The notes below the pieces were generated by a model. It had not been told where the DNA came from and ran no database searches. It saw only the letters and a program-made list of their open reading frames with translations. A DNA stretch of 64,000 nt from Mitsuaria sp. WAJ17 (GTDB lineage Bacteria > Pseudomonadota > Gammaproteobacteria > Burkholderiales > Burkholderiaceae_C): contig NZ_JACJUG010000018.1 of the NCBI RefSeq assembly GCF_014174515.1, positions 1 through 64,000 on the forward strand, given 5' to 3'. Both the position numbers and the translations under genes were made by a program. Positions 27,736 through 37,728 of the stretch are shown here, in pieces. The first letter of the stretch is position 1; each line of letters begins with the position of its first letter.

Positions 27736-28266
27736 ATGGCCAACAAGCAAGCCCTGCGTGAACTGCAGCAGCGCCTGGCGCAGCGGATGCAGGCGGCGCG
27801 GGAACAGACCCGCAGCGCCAGCTGGCTCGCCGTCGAGGTGGCCGGCCACGCCATGCTGTTCTCGCTGAAGCAGGCGGCCGAGATCTTCTCGCCTGTGCCG
27901 CTCAAGAACGTGCCCTATGCCCAGCCCTGGATGCTGGGCGTGGCCAATCTGCGCGGCGGCTTGCACACCGTGGTGGACCTGGCCGCCTTCCTCGGAGCCC
28001 GCGAGCCCGGGACCCGGCTGGATGCCAGCCAGTCCCGCTTCGTCGCGATCAATTCCGATCTGAACATCAACTGCGCTCTGCTGGTGGACCGCCTGCTGGG
28101 CCTGCGTTCGGATGAACAGCTGAGTCCCGATCCCGAAGGGGTCGAGACGGGCGCGCGGCCCCGCTTTGCCGGCGCGCGCATGAAGGACGAGCAAGGCCGT
28201 AGCTGGCAGGTGCTCGATCTCGAGGCCTTGGCCAAGCACGAACAATTCCTGCGCATCGTCGCCTAA
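27736..28266 (+). CDS. pilI: Pil-Chp CheW-like adaptor PilI
   Basis: A 176-residue CheW-domain protein. 'WLAVEVAGHAMLFSLKQAAEIFSPVPLKNVPYAQPWMLGVANLRGGLHTVVDLAAFLG' has the CheW fold pattern with the N-L-R-G motif used to bind the receptor and kinase. It couples the PilJ receptor to the ChpA kinase. The gene is packed between pilH (6-nt gap) and pilJ (71 nt). Confidence 0.93.
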   Translation: MANKQALRELQQRLAQRMQAAREQTRSASWLAVEVAGHAMLFSLKQAAEIFSPVPLKNVPYAQPWMLGVANLRGGLHTVVDLAAFLGAREPGTRLDASQSRFVAINSDLNINCALLVDRLLGLRSDEQLSPDPEGVETGARPRFAGARMKDEQGRSWQVLDLEALAKHEQFLRIVA

Positions 28267-28337
28267 ACCTGCAGCGCCGGCCGAACGCGAGACGGCCGCG
28301 CGTCTTTCACGCTATCCAACAGACGTCAGAGGGTCAG

Positions 28338-30677
28338 ATGAGCTTCCTGGACAAGATCAAGAGCATGGGCAAGCAAGAGGGTGAGCACGCACCCGAAGGG
28401 CTCCACGACGCCAACCACGAGGCCCAGCCGTCCTCCCAGGATGGTGGCGAGACCGTCCAGGTCGATGCGCATCCGGCCGACGTGTCCATCATCTCCGAGG
28501 CCACGCCGACGGCCGAGCAGGCCGCGCCGGCCCATGAGTACGCCGAGGGCGCAAGCAGCACCACCTTCGGCCAGACCACCACCTTCGGCAACACGCAGGC
28601 CGCCGACCCCGCCGCCGCGCTGACAGCCGTGGCCGCCGCTGCCGCCGCGGACCGCGTCAAGCGCCAGCGCACTCTGACCGCCCTGGTGGCGGTCGGCCTG
28701 GTCGGTACCGCAGCCACCGTGGGCCTGAACATCTGGAACAGCAGCCGGACTGCCGCGCAGGTGCGTGCCTCCGGTCAGGCCATGATGCAGTCGCAGCGTC
28801 TCGCCAAGGCCGTGTCGACCGCCACCATGGGCAACACGCAGGCCTTTGCCGAACTGCGCGAGAGCTCCTCCGTGCTGAGCGGCATTGCCAACAACCTGCG
28901 CACCGGCGAGGGCGAACTGGCCAAGGCCTCGGGTGATGCTCTGCAGACCCTGGAGAACCTGGCCCCCAAGATCGCCGCGGCCGAGAAGAACGCCAAGCTG
29001 GTGCTGGGCCAGGAAAAGATCCTGACGCAGGTGGGTGCCGCACTGCGCACGATTAACCGCCAGTCCTCCGACCTGCTGGAAAGCGCCGAGGCGGTGTCGT
29101 CCCTGGCTCTGCAGCAAAACAGCTCGGCGGTGGAAATTGCCGCCGTGGGCCAGATGGTCATGCTGACCCAGCGCATCGGCAAGAGCGCCAACGAATTCCT
29201 GACCCAGGAAGGCGTGAACGCCGAGGCCGTGTTCCTGCTGGGCAAGGACCTGAACACCTTCCGCGAGATCAACGAGGCCCTGCTCAAGGGCAACTCCGAG
29301 CTGGGCCTCAAGGCCGTGGGCAATGCGCAGATGCGCGAGCGCCTCGCCGCCCTGCTGAAGCAGTTTGAGGAGACCCGCGGTCAGGCCTCGGCCATTCTGA
29401 GCAACATGCCTGGCCTGGCCTCGGCCCGTGAAGCCCAGGCCGCCATCCTGGCTGACAGCGAACCGCTGCGAAAGGGCCTGGACCAGGCCGGTCAGCAGCT
29501 TGAAGCCACCGGCGGCACGAGCCCGCTGCTGCTGCTGCTGATGGCCGGTTCCCTGGTGGCCCTGGTGGCTGGTGCCGTGGGCTTCCTGCGCCTGTACGTG
29601 GCGGAACAGGCCCACCGTACCGAGATGGCCGAAGAGCAGCGCAAGCTGGCCGAGCAGCAGGAGCAGGAGGCCAAGCGCGTCAACGACGCCAACCAGGCCG
29701 CCATTCTGCGACTCATGAACGAACTGCAGTCGGTCGCTGAAGGTGACTTGACCCAACAGGCCACGGTGACGGAAGACATCACGGGCGCCATCGCCGACTC
29801 GGTGAACTACACCGTGGAAGAGCTGCGCAACCTGGTGACCCAGGTGCAGTCCACGGCCGCACGGGTGACGGAAACCACCGGCCAGGTCGATCAGACCTCC
29901 ACCGAACTGCTGGCCGCTTCCACCGAACAGCTGCACGAGATCCGCGCCACCGGCGAGGCCGTGCTGCAGATGGCCGAGCGCATCAATCAGGTGTCCTCGC
30001 AGGCGCAGCAGACCGCCGAGGTGGCCCGCCAGTCGCGTGAAGCGGCCGAGCAGGGCAAGCAGGCGATGGAGAACAACATCGGCGGTATGAACCAGATCCG
30101 CGAGCACATCCAGGAAACCTCCAAGCGCATCAAGCGCCTGGGCGAGTCCTCGCAGGAGATTGGCGAAATTACCGAGCTGATCTCGGACATTACCGAGCAG
30201 ACCAACGTGCTGGCACTGAACGCCGCCATCCAGGCCGCGTCGGCCGGTGAAGCGGGTCGGGGCTTCTCGGTGGTGGCGGAAGAAGTGCAGCGCCTGGCGG
30301 AACGCTCCGGCGATGCAACGCGCCGGATCGCCGCTCTTGTGAAGACCATTCAGACCGACACCCAGGATGCCGTGGCCGCCATGGAGCGTTCCACGCTGGG
30401 GGTGGTGCAGGGTACCAAGCTGTCCGATGCCGCCGGCCACGCGCTGGAGGAGATCAACGAGGTGTCCCGCCGCCTGGACGAGCTGATCGCCCGCATTTCC
30501 GAGTCTGCTGTGAACGAAGCCCGCTCCGCCAACGACGTGGCCTCCAACATTCAGCACATTTTTGCCGTGACCGAGCAGACGGGTGAGGGCACGCGCTCCA
30601 CCGCCCAGATGGTGCACGAGCTGTCGCGTTCCGCCGAGGCCCTGAAGCAGTCGGTGTCGCGATTCAAGGTCGAGTGA
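28338..30677 (+). CDS. pilJ: Twitching motility methyl-accepting chemoreceptor PilJ
   Basis: A 779-residue receptor. Residues 1-110 form a polar, Ala/Glu-rich cytoplasmic extension; transmembrane helix 1 is about 113-132 ('TLTALVAVGLVGTAATVGLNI'), the periplasmic part of about 133-390 carries two PilJ-type helical modules ('QSQRLAKAV' and 'LTQRIGKSANEFL'), and helix 2 is about 395-418. Then come a HAMP-like segment and the signalling coiled coil whose hairpin tip is 'EQTNVLALNAAIQAASAGEAGRGFSVVAEEVQRLAERS'. In Pseudomonas PilJ senses surface contact through pilin. The N-terminal extension before helix 1 is long for this family. Confidence 0.95.
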   Translation: MSFLDKIKSMGKQEGEHAPEGLHDANHEAQPSSQDGGETVQVDAHPADVSIISEATPTAEQAAPAHEYAEGASSTTFGQTTTFGNTQAADPAAALTAVAAAAAADRVKRQRTLTALVAVGLVGTAATVGLNIWNSSRTAAQVRASGQAMMQSQRLAKAVSTATMGNTQAFAELRESSSVLSGIANNLRTGEGELAKASGDALQTLENLAPKIAAAEKNAKLVLGQEKILTQVGAALRTINRQSSDLLESAEAVSSLALQQNSSAVEIAAVGQMVMLTQRIGKSANEFLTQEGVNAEAVFLLGKDLNTFREINEALLKGNSELGLKAVGNAQMRERLAALLKQFEETRGQASAILSNMPGLASAREAQAAILADSEPLRKGLDQAGQQLEATGGTSPLLLLLMAGSLVALVAGAVGFLRLYVAEQAHRTEMAEEQRKLAEQQEQEAKRVNDANQAAILRLMNELQSVAEGDLTQQATVTEDITGAIADSVNYTVEELRNLVTQVQSTAARVTETTGQVDQTSTELLAASTEQLHEIRATGEAVLQMAERINQVSSQAQQTAEVARQSREAAEQGKQAMENNIGGMNQIREHIQETSKRIKRLGESSQEIGEITELISDITEQTNVLALNAAIQAASAGEAGRGFSVVAEEVQRLAERSGDATRRIAALVKTIQTDTQDAVAAMERSTLGVVQGTKLSDAAGHALEEINEVSRRLDELIARISESAVNEARSANDVASNIQHIFAVTEQTGEGTRSTAQMVHELSRSAEALKQSVSRFKVE

Positions 30678-30727
30678 TCGCCCTACAGCCCTCAGCAATA
30701 CAACAGATCTAGAAGGCAAGACCCGGC

Positions 30728-33700
30728 ATGGATTTCCCGCGCGATTCCGAGTTCCCCGCGGACCTCAGCCCCCTGGCCTGGGTGCAGGAGGAATTGCGCC
30801 GCTCCCTGGAGTCCGTGCACAAGACCCTGCGTCGTGTGCTGCGTGACAACGAAAGCCGCAGCACCCTGATGCTGGGTGGCGAGCCCCAAGGCCCGCACCA
30901 GCTGATCGAGGCCGCTGCAGCCCAGCTGCACCAGCTGGTGGGTGTGGTGTCCGTGGTCGGCCTGCCGGCCGGTGCGAAGCTGCTGGGTGCCAGCGAGCGT
31001 GCGCTGCGCCATCTGGCGGTCAGTCCCCAGAACATGGACAACCATGCCGTGGAGGCCTTCGAGCGCGCGCACTTCGCGCTGCTCTCGCTGATCACCCGCA
31101 TGCTGGCCGGCAATGCCGTGTCCACCCTGGCGCTGTTCCCGGCCTACCGCGAGCTCTCCGAGCTGGCCCAGGCCGAGCGCGTGCACCCAGCCGACCTGTG
31201 GCACCACGAGTGGACCTGGCGCGAGGTCTCGACCTTCCCGCCCGTCTCCGGCCTGCGCCCGGATGCCGTCCGCAACGTCTTCGAATCCGCCCTGCTGAAG
31301 CAGATGCGCGCACCGGCGCCCAGCCATGCGCGCCTGCTCAGCGAGCTTTGCGCCGGCCTGGGCGCCTCCGCTGCCGACCTCCAGTCCCGCACGCTGTGGC
31401 GCCTGGCCTCGGCCCAGTTCGAGGCTCAGGCCCAGGGCCTGCTGCAGACCGACAACTACGCCAAGCGCCTCGGCTCGCGCCTGCTGTCGCAGCTGCGTGC
31501 TGGCAGCGCCGGTGAGGTGAGCGTCTCCGACCGCCTCGGCCAGGACCTGCTCTTCTTCTGTGCTCAGGCCCGTACCCCGGCTCAGGCCAGCCAGGCGCCG
31601 CGCCTGCACGCGGTGCGTGCGGCCTACCATCTGGAGTCCGCGGCCTCCGGCGACTACGAGGACCAGAGCCTGGGCCGCATCGACCCCAACTGGGTTGCGC
31701 AGGCCAAGCGCCGCGTGCATGCCGCCAAGGAGGGGTGGTCGTCGGCGGCCGAGGGCGATTCGCACCGCCTGGGCAGCCTGAGCGAGCAGTTCACGGCCTT
31801 GTCCGAATCCTTGGCGCAGCTCTTTCCCGAGGGCGCCGTGCTGGGCGAGGTGCTGCAGCGGGCCGTCGTGGCCACGCTGCGCTCCAACCAGCCGCCGGCC
31901 CCGCATCTGGCCATGGAAGTGGCCACCGCCATCCTCTATATCGAGGCTGCGCTGGAAGACGCCGCCTTCGATCAGCCTGAGCAGGCCGAGCGCGTACGTG
32001 TGCTGGCCCGCCGCATCTCCGCGGTGGCCCGCGGCGAGGCGCCCGAGGAGCTCGAGACGTGGATGGAGGATCTCTACCGCCGCGTCTCTGATCGCCAGAC
32101 CCTGGGCAGCGTGGTCCATGAGCTGCGAGCCAGCCTCACCGAGATCGAGCGCCAGATCGACGAGTACTTCCGCGACCCCGCCAAGCGTGAGGTCCTGATC
32201 CCCGTGCCCAACCAGCTGCAGAGCATGCGTGGCGTGCTCAGCGTGCTGGGCATGGACCAGGCCGCGCTGGCCTGCGTGCGCATGCGTGACGAGATCGACG
32301 CCCTCGCCAATACCGAGGTCGATCCCGAGCTGCCCGGCCCGAAGGAGATCTTCGACCGCCTGGCCAACAATCTGGGCGCTCTGGGCTTCCTCATCGACAT
32401 GCTCAGCGTGCAGCCGCAGCTGGCAAAGCGCATGTTCCATTTCGATGAGAGCACGGGCAGCCTCAATTCCGAGGTTCGTCGCCAGAAGGCGGCGCCGGTC
32501 TCGGTGCCGAATTCCGCCGACCTGCTGAGCCAGGTGCAGGCCGCCGCCGCCGCCGTCGCGGCCGGTGAGCTCCCGGCCGAGGACCTGGCCCGCAGTCTGG
32601 AGCGCATCGCCCTGCAGGCCCGGGCTGCCGATGAGACCTCGGTGGCCGAGGCCGCGCAGTCCGCCAAGCAGATGCTGGACGCGGCCCGCCCCGAAGCCGC
32701 TGCCGGCGCGGAGGCTCCGGCGCAGGCCGACGAGGCCCGCGCGCAGGCCGCGCAGTCCCTCAATGAGTTGGTCGCCGCCCGCACGCCGGTCCTCCCCGAG
32801 CTGCCGGCGGTGAGCGCCCCCATTCCCGAAGACCCGGCCGCCCTGGACCAGGAGATGCTGGAGATCTTCCTGGCCGAGGCCGAGGAAGTCTGCCAGACCG
32901 CCCGCGAGGCCCTGCAGGCCCTGGGCGAACAGAGCCAGAACCTCGAGCACATGACCACGGTGCGCCGAGCCTTCCATACGCTCAAGGGCAGCTCGCGCAT
33001 GGTGGGCCTCAACGAGTTCGGCGAAGCCGGCTGGGCCTGCGAACAGCTCTACAACGCCCGCCTGTCCGAACAGGCCGGCGCCGACAGGGCCCTGCTGGAC
33101 TTCACCCACCAGGCCCTCGACTACTTCGACGCCTGGGTGTCCGACATCGCCGACCAGCGCTTCGGCCGCCACAGCGCCGCGCCGCTGCGCCTGAGCGCCG
33201 ACGCCCTGCGCTTGCGCGGCGAGTTCCTGCCGGTGAGCAGTCTCAGCGCCGAGATCGCCGAGCCCGAGTTGCTGGTGCCCGCCGTGCTGCCGGCGGCCTT
33301 TGAGGTCACCGAGGTCAGTCCCGAGCTGGTGCCCGAGTCCGACACCTTGCCGGAACTGCCAGGGCTGTCGCTGGAAGCAATTGCGCCTGCCACAGAGCCC
33401 GGCACCGAGCCTGTGGCCGAGCCTGCTGTGGAGGCTGTGGAGGCTGTGCCCGAGCTGGCCGCGACGCTGGAAAGCCCGGTGCAACCCATCGAGGTGCCGG
33501 AGCTGACCGAGATGCCGCTGGACCTGCCGGTGGAAGTGTCTGCGCAGCTGCCGGAGCTGGGCGAAGCCCTGTCCCTGGATGCCCTGCCCGAGCTGGGCGA
33601 GGTCATCGAGATGCCGGTGCTCAGCGAGGAGGCCCTGCCGGGCGTGTCCGTCGCCGGCGAGCCGGAGCCCCTGGCCACCGAGCCCATGCCCCTGGAGCCG

Positions 33701-36700
33701 GTCCTGCCAGAGTCCACAGACGCACTGGAGCCCCTGGCCCTGCACCTGGACCTGCCCACTGCCGAATTCAGCGCGGAGAATGCATCGGCAGACAAGATCG
33801 ACAGCACCCTGCGCCTTGGCACCGAGGACCTGCCTGCTTCCACCGGTCTGGACGAGCCCCTGCTGCATCTGGACCTGGAGGTGCCGCTGGAGACCCTCCA
33901 GCCTGCCGCCGCGGTCGAGCCTTCGCTGGACCTGTCGCTGATGGAGGACCTGGGCGAGGTGGCCCTGCCCGAGCCCGAGCCCGAACTGCAGCCCCTCAGC
34001 CCCGACGAAACGCCCACCCTGGCCCTTCCTGTGGCTGAGGCCCAGGCCTTCAGCGACCAGGCCCTGCCGGCCTTCGAACTGCCCCTGGACGAGAGCCCCG
34101 AGCCGGCCGCCGAACCCCTGCAGGCGGTCGAAGACAGCGCCCTGCCCACGCCCGATACCGAGGTGCTGGAGATGCCCGCCCTGCTCGATGCCGGCGAGGC
34201 CCTGGAGCTGACGGCACCTGAACTGCCGGTGGAGTTGCCCGTCGAATTGCCGACCGAGTTGCCTGTGGAGCTGCCCGTGGAGCTGCCGATCGAGCCGCCC
34301 ACGGAGGTGCCGGAACTGCCCGCCGCGCCCCAGCTCACCCTGGTCAGTGACCAGGGCCAGGCGCTGGCCGCCGAGGATCTTGCGGCCGAGGAGGCCGGCG
34401 AGGGGCTGGGCGACGACGAGAGCGTCAAGGTCATCGGCCCCCTGCGCATCAGCATCAGCCTGTTCAACATCTTCCTGAACGAGGCCGATGAGCTGTCGCG
34501 CCGCCTGAGCACCGAGCTGTCCGAGTGGTCGCTGCAGCTGAACGACACGGTGCCTGCCGCCTGCGAGGCCCTGGCCCACAAGCTGGCCGGCAACGCGGCC
34601 ACGGTCGGCTACGAAGACCTCTCGGACCTGGCCCGTGCCCTGGAGCACGCGCTGGAGCGCGCCGCCCTGGCTGGCCGCTACACCGAGACCGACGCCGAGA
34701 CCTTCGTCCGCGCCGCCGAGGACATCCGCCGCCTGCTGCACCAGTTCGCCGCCGGTTTCCTGAAGCCGGTGGAGCCAGGCCTGATCGAGGCCCTGCAAGC
34801 CTACGAGCCCCTGGACCGTCGCGACCCGCTGGCCGAGGCTACCGACAGCGACTACGACCAGCTCGCTGCGATGGTCTCGACCGAGGAGCTGCACGCGGAC
34901 ACCGCCGAGCTGTCGGCCGAGGCCCTGCCGGCGCTGGTGGACGAGCCGGTGGTGCTGGTCCAGGAGCCCGTTCCTGCGCAGGCCGCCGCCGAGAGCTTCC
35001 CGGTGGGCGAGGCCGACCATATCGACGACGAGCTCTTCCCCATCTTCGAGGAGGAGGCCGACGACCTGCTGCGCAGCCTGCACGCCGCCATGCGTGAATG
35101 GCAGGCCGCGCCGGGCGATCCCAGCCGCGCCGCGGCCTGCATGCGTCATCTGCACACCTTCAAGGGCGGTGCACGTCTGGCCGGTGCCATGCAGCTGGGC
35201 GAACTGGCCCACCAACTGGAATCCTCCATCGAGCGCCTGCTCACCGATGCCGCCATCGATGCCGGTGGCGTGATGGCCCTGCAGGACGACGCCGATGGCC
35301 TGGAAGCTGCCTTCGAGCGCCTGCGTGAACGCCTCAAGGGCGGTGGTGGTGCAGCGCCCGCTGCGGCCCCAGCTCCGGTGGCGGTGGCTGCGCCTGTTGT
35401 CGCGCCTGTTGTGCCCGTCCAGCCCCTGGCTGCGCCCGAGGCACCGCTCCCAAGCGAAGCCGTCGATGCCGTGGCGGCCGAGACCGTTCGCGAAGGCATC
35501 GACAGCCCGGCCCTGGTCGATGTTGCTGCGCAAGTGCCGTTCGACGCACCGGCCCTCGAGGCCCAGAGGCTGGCCGAGCCCGAACTCCCGAGCGAGCAGC
35601 TGCCTGCCGAGGCAATCCTGCTGGCGGACAGCGCCACCGCTGTCCTGCCCGAGGTCGAGCCCTTGTCCGAGGGGCTGCTCTCCGCTTTTGGCGAGCTGCC
35701 GCCCGTGGTGGTGGCCGCCCCCGCACCGATGGTCGGCAAGCCCATCGACTGGGCGCAGTTCGCCGCCGGCAAGGAGCTGGAATCCGACAGCGCCATGCTG
35801 TCTCAAGCCCAGTCCGTGGTGCGCGTGCGCGGCCCGGTGTTGGAGCGCATGGCCACGCAGGCCGGTGAAGTCTCGATCCGCCGTGCCCGCCTGGAAGGCG
35901 AGCTGGGTGCGATGAAGACCGCCCTGGTCGATCTGGAGGACAACCTGGAGCGTCTGCGCGCCCAGCTCCGCGAGCTGGAAGTGCAGGCCGAAGCCCAGAT
36001 GGGTTCCAGCCGCGAGGTGGCCAAGCAGCTGGGTCGCGACTTCGATCCGCTGGAATTTGACCGCTACACCCGCTTCCAGGAACTGACCCGCATGATGGCC
36101 GAGTCGGTGAACGACGTGGCCACCGTCCAGCGAAGCCTGCTGCGCAATGTGCAGCTGGGTGAAGATGAACTGGCCGGCCAGTCGCGACTGACCCGCGAAC
36201 TGCAGGACGACCTGCTGCGTACCCGCATGGTGGAGTTCGAGTCCCTCGCGGAGCGCATGCACCGCGTGGTGCGCCAGGCCTCCCGCGAGGTTGGGAAGCA
36301 GGTGCAGCTGGAGATCTCCGGCGGCCATGTGGAACTGGACCGTTCTGTGCTGGAGCGCCTGATCGGCTCCTTCGAGCACCTGCTGCGCAACAGCGTGATC
36401 CACGGCATTGAGTCGCCCGAGAAGCGCGAGGCCGCCGGCAAGCCCGCTGTCGGCCACATCCACGTGATGCTGGCCCAGGAAGGCAACGAGGTCGTCCTGC
36501 GCTTCACCGATGACGGCGCCGGCCTGAACCTGCCCCGCATCCGCGAACGCGGCGTGTCCCAAGGGCTGATCAAGCCGGACACCCAGCTGAGCGACGAGCA
36601 GCTGATGGCCCTGATCTTCGCTCCGGGCTTCTCGACCGCCCATGAGGTGACCGAGCTGGCTGGTCGCGGTGTGGGCATGGACGTGGTCCGTTCCGAGGTC

Positions 36701-37651
36701 AACACCCTGGGTGGCTACGTCGAGACCCAGAGCCGCGAGGGCATGGGCACCAGCTTCGCGCTGCGCGTGCCCCTGACCACCGCGCTGACCCAGGTCGTGC
36801 AGCTGCGTTGCGGCGAGCTGATCGTGGCCGTGCCGGCCAACTTGATCGACTCCGTGCTGCGCCTGCCGCCAGCCCAGGTCGAGAAGGGCTACGAGGCCGG
36901 TGAGCTGCACCTGGGCGAGATGACCGTGCCCATGTACTGGCTGGGTGGCCTGCTGCAGGCCGGCGAGCGAGGGCATATTCACGGCCGCACCGCCTCGGTG
37001 GTGCTGGTGCGCAGTGCCCACCAGCGCGTGGCCCTGCATGTGGACGAAGTGATCGGCAACCAGGAAGTTGTGGTCAAGAACCTTGGTCCGCAGCTGATCC
37101 ACGTGCCAGGTCTTGCTGGCATCAGCCTGCTGGCCTCGGGCGATGTGGCCCTGATCTACAACCCGGTGGCCCTGGCCAATGTCTACGGCGAGCATGCCCA
37201 GGCGCTGGTCCGAGCCGACGCCGCGGCCCTGGCGGCCCAGGCCTCGGTGGTGGTCGAGGAGAAGCTGCCGCCGCTGGTGCTGGTGGTCGATGATTCCCTG
37301 ACCGTGCGCCGCGTCACGCAGCGTCTGCTGGAACGCGAGGGCTATCGCGTCAAGCTGGCCAAGGACGGCCTGGATGCCATGGAGCAGCTGGCCGCGGACG
37401 AACTGCCCGGCGTGGTGCTCTCGGACATCGAGATGCCGCGCATGGACGGCTTCGATCTGGTCCGCAATCTTCGCGCCGATCCGCGCCTCAAGGCCTTGCC
37501 GGTGATCATGATCACCTCGCGGATCGCGCAGAAGCACCGCGACTATGCGCACGAATTGGGAGTTGACGACTATCTGGGCAAGCCCTATGACGAGGATCTG
37601 CTGCTGAGCCTCATTGCTCGCTACACTGCCGAGGAAAATGCGGCCGCCTGA
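30728..37651 (+). CDS. chpA: Pil-Chp hybrid histidine kinase ChpA/PilL
   Basis: A 2307-residue CheA-type kinase. The N-terminal ~600 residues are helical, as in ChpA/PilL. Three histidine phosphotransfer domains are visible: His750 (FHTLKGSSRMVG), His1284 (AHKLAGNAATVG) and His1476 (LHTFKGGARLAG). Between the first two, about 400 residues are acidic and Pro/Leu/Glu-rich, including tandem ELPV units. Then come the dimerisation helices, the ATPase ('LLRNSVIHGIESPEKR', 'DDGAGLNL', 'GRGVGMDVV'), a CheW-like domain ('TTALTQVVQLRCGELIVAVP') and a receiver at about 2183-2300 with 'LVVDDSLTVRR' and 'LSDIEMPRMDGF'. It is the central kinase phosphorylating PilG and PilH. AGAAGG precedes the ATG. Confidence 0.96.
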   Translation: MDFPRDSEFPADLSPLAWVQEELRRSLESVHKTLRRVLRDNESRSTLMLGGEPQGPHQLIEAAAAQLHQLVGVVSVVGLPAGAKLLGASERALRHLAVSPQNMDNHAVEAFERAHFALLSLITRMLAGNAVSTLALFPAYRELSELAQAERVHPADLWHHEWTWREVSTFPPVSGLRPDAVRNVFESALLKQMRAPAPSHARLLSELCAGLGASAADLQSRTLWRLASAQFEAQAQGLLQTDNYAKRLGSRLLSQLRAGSAGEVSVSDRLGQDLLFFCAQARTPAQASQAPRLHAVRAAYHLESAASGDYEDQSLGRIDPNWVAQAKRRVHAAKEGWSSAAEGDSHRLGSLSEQFTALSESLAQLFPEGAVLGEVLQRAVVATLRSNQPPAPHLAMEVATAILYIEAALEDAAFDQPEQAERVRVLARRISAVARGEAPEELETWMEDLYRRVSDRQTLGSVVHELRASLTEIERQIDEYFRDPAKREVLIPVPNQLQSMRGVLSVLGMDQAALACVRMRDEIDALANTEVDPELPGPKEIFDRLANNLGALGFLIDMLSVQPQLAKRMFHFDESTGSLNSEVRRQKAAPVSVPNSADLLSQVQAAAAAVAAGELPAEDLARSLERIALQARAADETSVAEAAQSAKQMLDAARPEAAAGAEAPAQADEARAQAAQSLNELVAARTPVLPELPAVSAPIPEDPAALDQEMLEIFLAEAEEVCQTAREALQALGEQSQNLEHMTTVRRAFHTLKGSSRMVGLNEFGEAGWACEQLYNARLSEQAGADRALLDFTHQALDYFDAWVSDIADQRFGRHSAAPLRLSADALRLRGEFLPVSSLSAEIAEPELLVPAVLPAAFEVTEVSPELVPESDTLPELPGLSLEAIAPATEPGTEPVAEPAVEAVEAVPELAATLESPVQPIEVPELTEMPLDLPVEVSAQLPELGEALSLDALPELGEVIEMPVLSEEALPGVSVAGEPEPLATEPMPLEPVLPESTDALEPLALHLDLPTAEFSAENASADKIDSTLRLGTEDLPASTGLDEPLLHLDLEVPLETLQPAAAVEPSLDLSLMEDLGEVALPEPEPELQPLSPDETPTLALPVAEAQAFSDQALPAFELPLDESPEPAAEPLQAVEDSALPTPDTEVLEMPALLDAGEALELTAPELPVELPVELPTELPVELPVELPIEPPTEVPELPAAPQLTLVSDQGQALAAEDLAAEEAGEGLGDDESVKVIGPLRISISLFNIFLNEADELSRRLSTELSEWSLQLNDTVPAACEALAHKLAGNAATVGYEDLSDLARALEHALERAALAGRYTETDAETFVRAAEDIRRLLHQFAAGFLKPVEPGLIEALQAYEPLDRRDPLAEATDSDYDQLAAMVSTEELHADTAELSAEALPALVDEPVVLVQEPVPAQAAAESFPVGEADHIDDELFPIFEEEADDLLRSLHAAMREWQAAPGDPSRAAACMRHLHTFKGGARLAGAMQLGELAHQLESSIERLLTDAAIDAGGVMALQDDADGLEAAFERLRERLKGGGGAAPAAAPAPVAVAAPVVAPVVPVQPLAAPEAPLPSEAVDAVAAETVREGIDSPALVDVAAQVPFDAPALEAQRLAEPELPSEQLPAEAILLADSATAVLPEVEPLSEGLLSAFGELPPVVVAAPAPMVGKPIDWAQFAAGKELESDSAMLSQAQSVVRVRGPVLERMATQAGEVSIRRARLEGELGAMKTALVDLEDNLERLRAQLRELEVQAEAQMGSSREVAKQLGRDFDPLEFDRYTRFQELTRMMAESVNDVATVQRSLLRNVQLGEDELAGQSRLTRELQDDLLRTRMVEFESLAERMHRVVRQASREVGKQVQLEISGGHVELDRSVLERLIGSFEHLLRNSVIHGIESPEKREAAGKPAVGHIHVMLAQEGNEVVLRFTDDGAGLNLPRIRERGVSQGLIKPDTQLSDEQLMALIFAPGFSTAHEVTELAGRGVGMDVVRSEVNTLGGYVETQSREGMGTSFALRVPLTTALTQVVQLRCGELIVAVPANLIDSVLRLPPAQVEKGYEAGELHLGEMTVPMYWLGGLLQAGERGHIHGRTASVVLVRSAHQRVALHVDEVIGNQEVVVKNLGPQLIHVPGLAGISLLASGDVALIYNPVALANVYGEHAQALVRADAAALAAQASVVVEEKLPPLVLVVDDSLTVRRVTQRLLEREGYRVKLAKDGLDAMEQLAADELPGVVLSDIEMPRMDGFDLVRNLRADPRLKALPVIMITSRIAQKHRDYAHELGVDDYLGKPYDEDLLLSLIARYTAEENAAA
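34220..34320 (+). repeat. Imperfect 12-bp tandem repeat coding for ELPV units in chpA
   Basis: From about residue 1165 the linker reads as successive ELPV/ELPT/ELPI units, each 12 bp with synonymous changes (GAACTGCCGGTG, GAGTTGCCCGTC and similar). It lies in the acidic linker between the first and second phosphotransfer domains and is expected to vary in copy number between strains. Confidence 0.75.
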
Positions 37652-37728
37652 TCCTGGGCTGCCCTTGACCCCCAAAAGTTCCTCGTTTCCTGAAGGCCTT
37701 AGGGCCCGGAGCGTCCTGACAGGCAGTC

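Noticed and set aside
37105..37130. CAGGTCTTGCTGGC within chpA, similar to the dispersed element
   Set aside because: It encodes the conserved HVPGLAGIS of the CheW-like domain; the flanks do not match other copies.
30692..37675. A very long open frame antisense to chpA (over 2300 codons), and similar long antisense frames over mfd, the TPP gene and nadB
   Set aside because: Their translations are low-complexity (Gln/His/Gly/Leu-rich) and follow from codon bias in GC-rich genes read backwards. The sense proteins have full domain matches.
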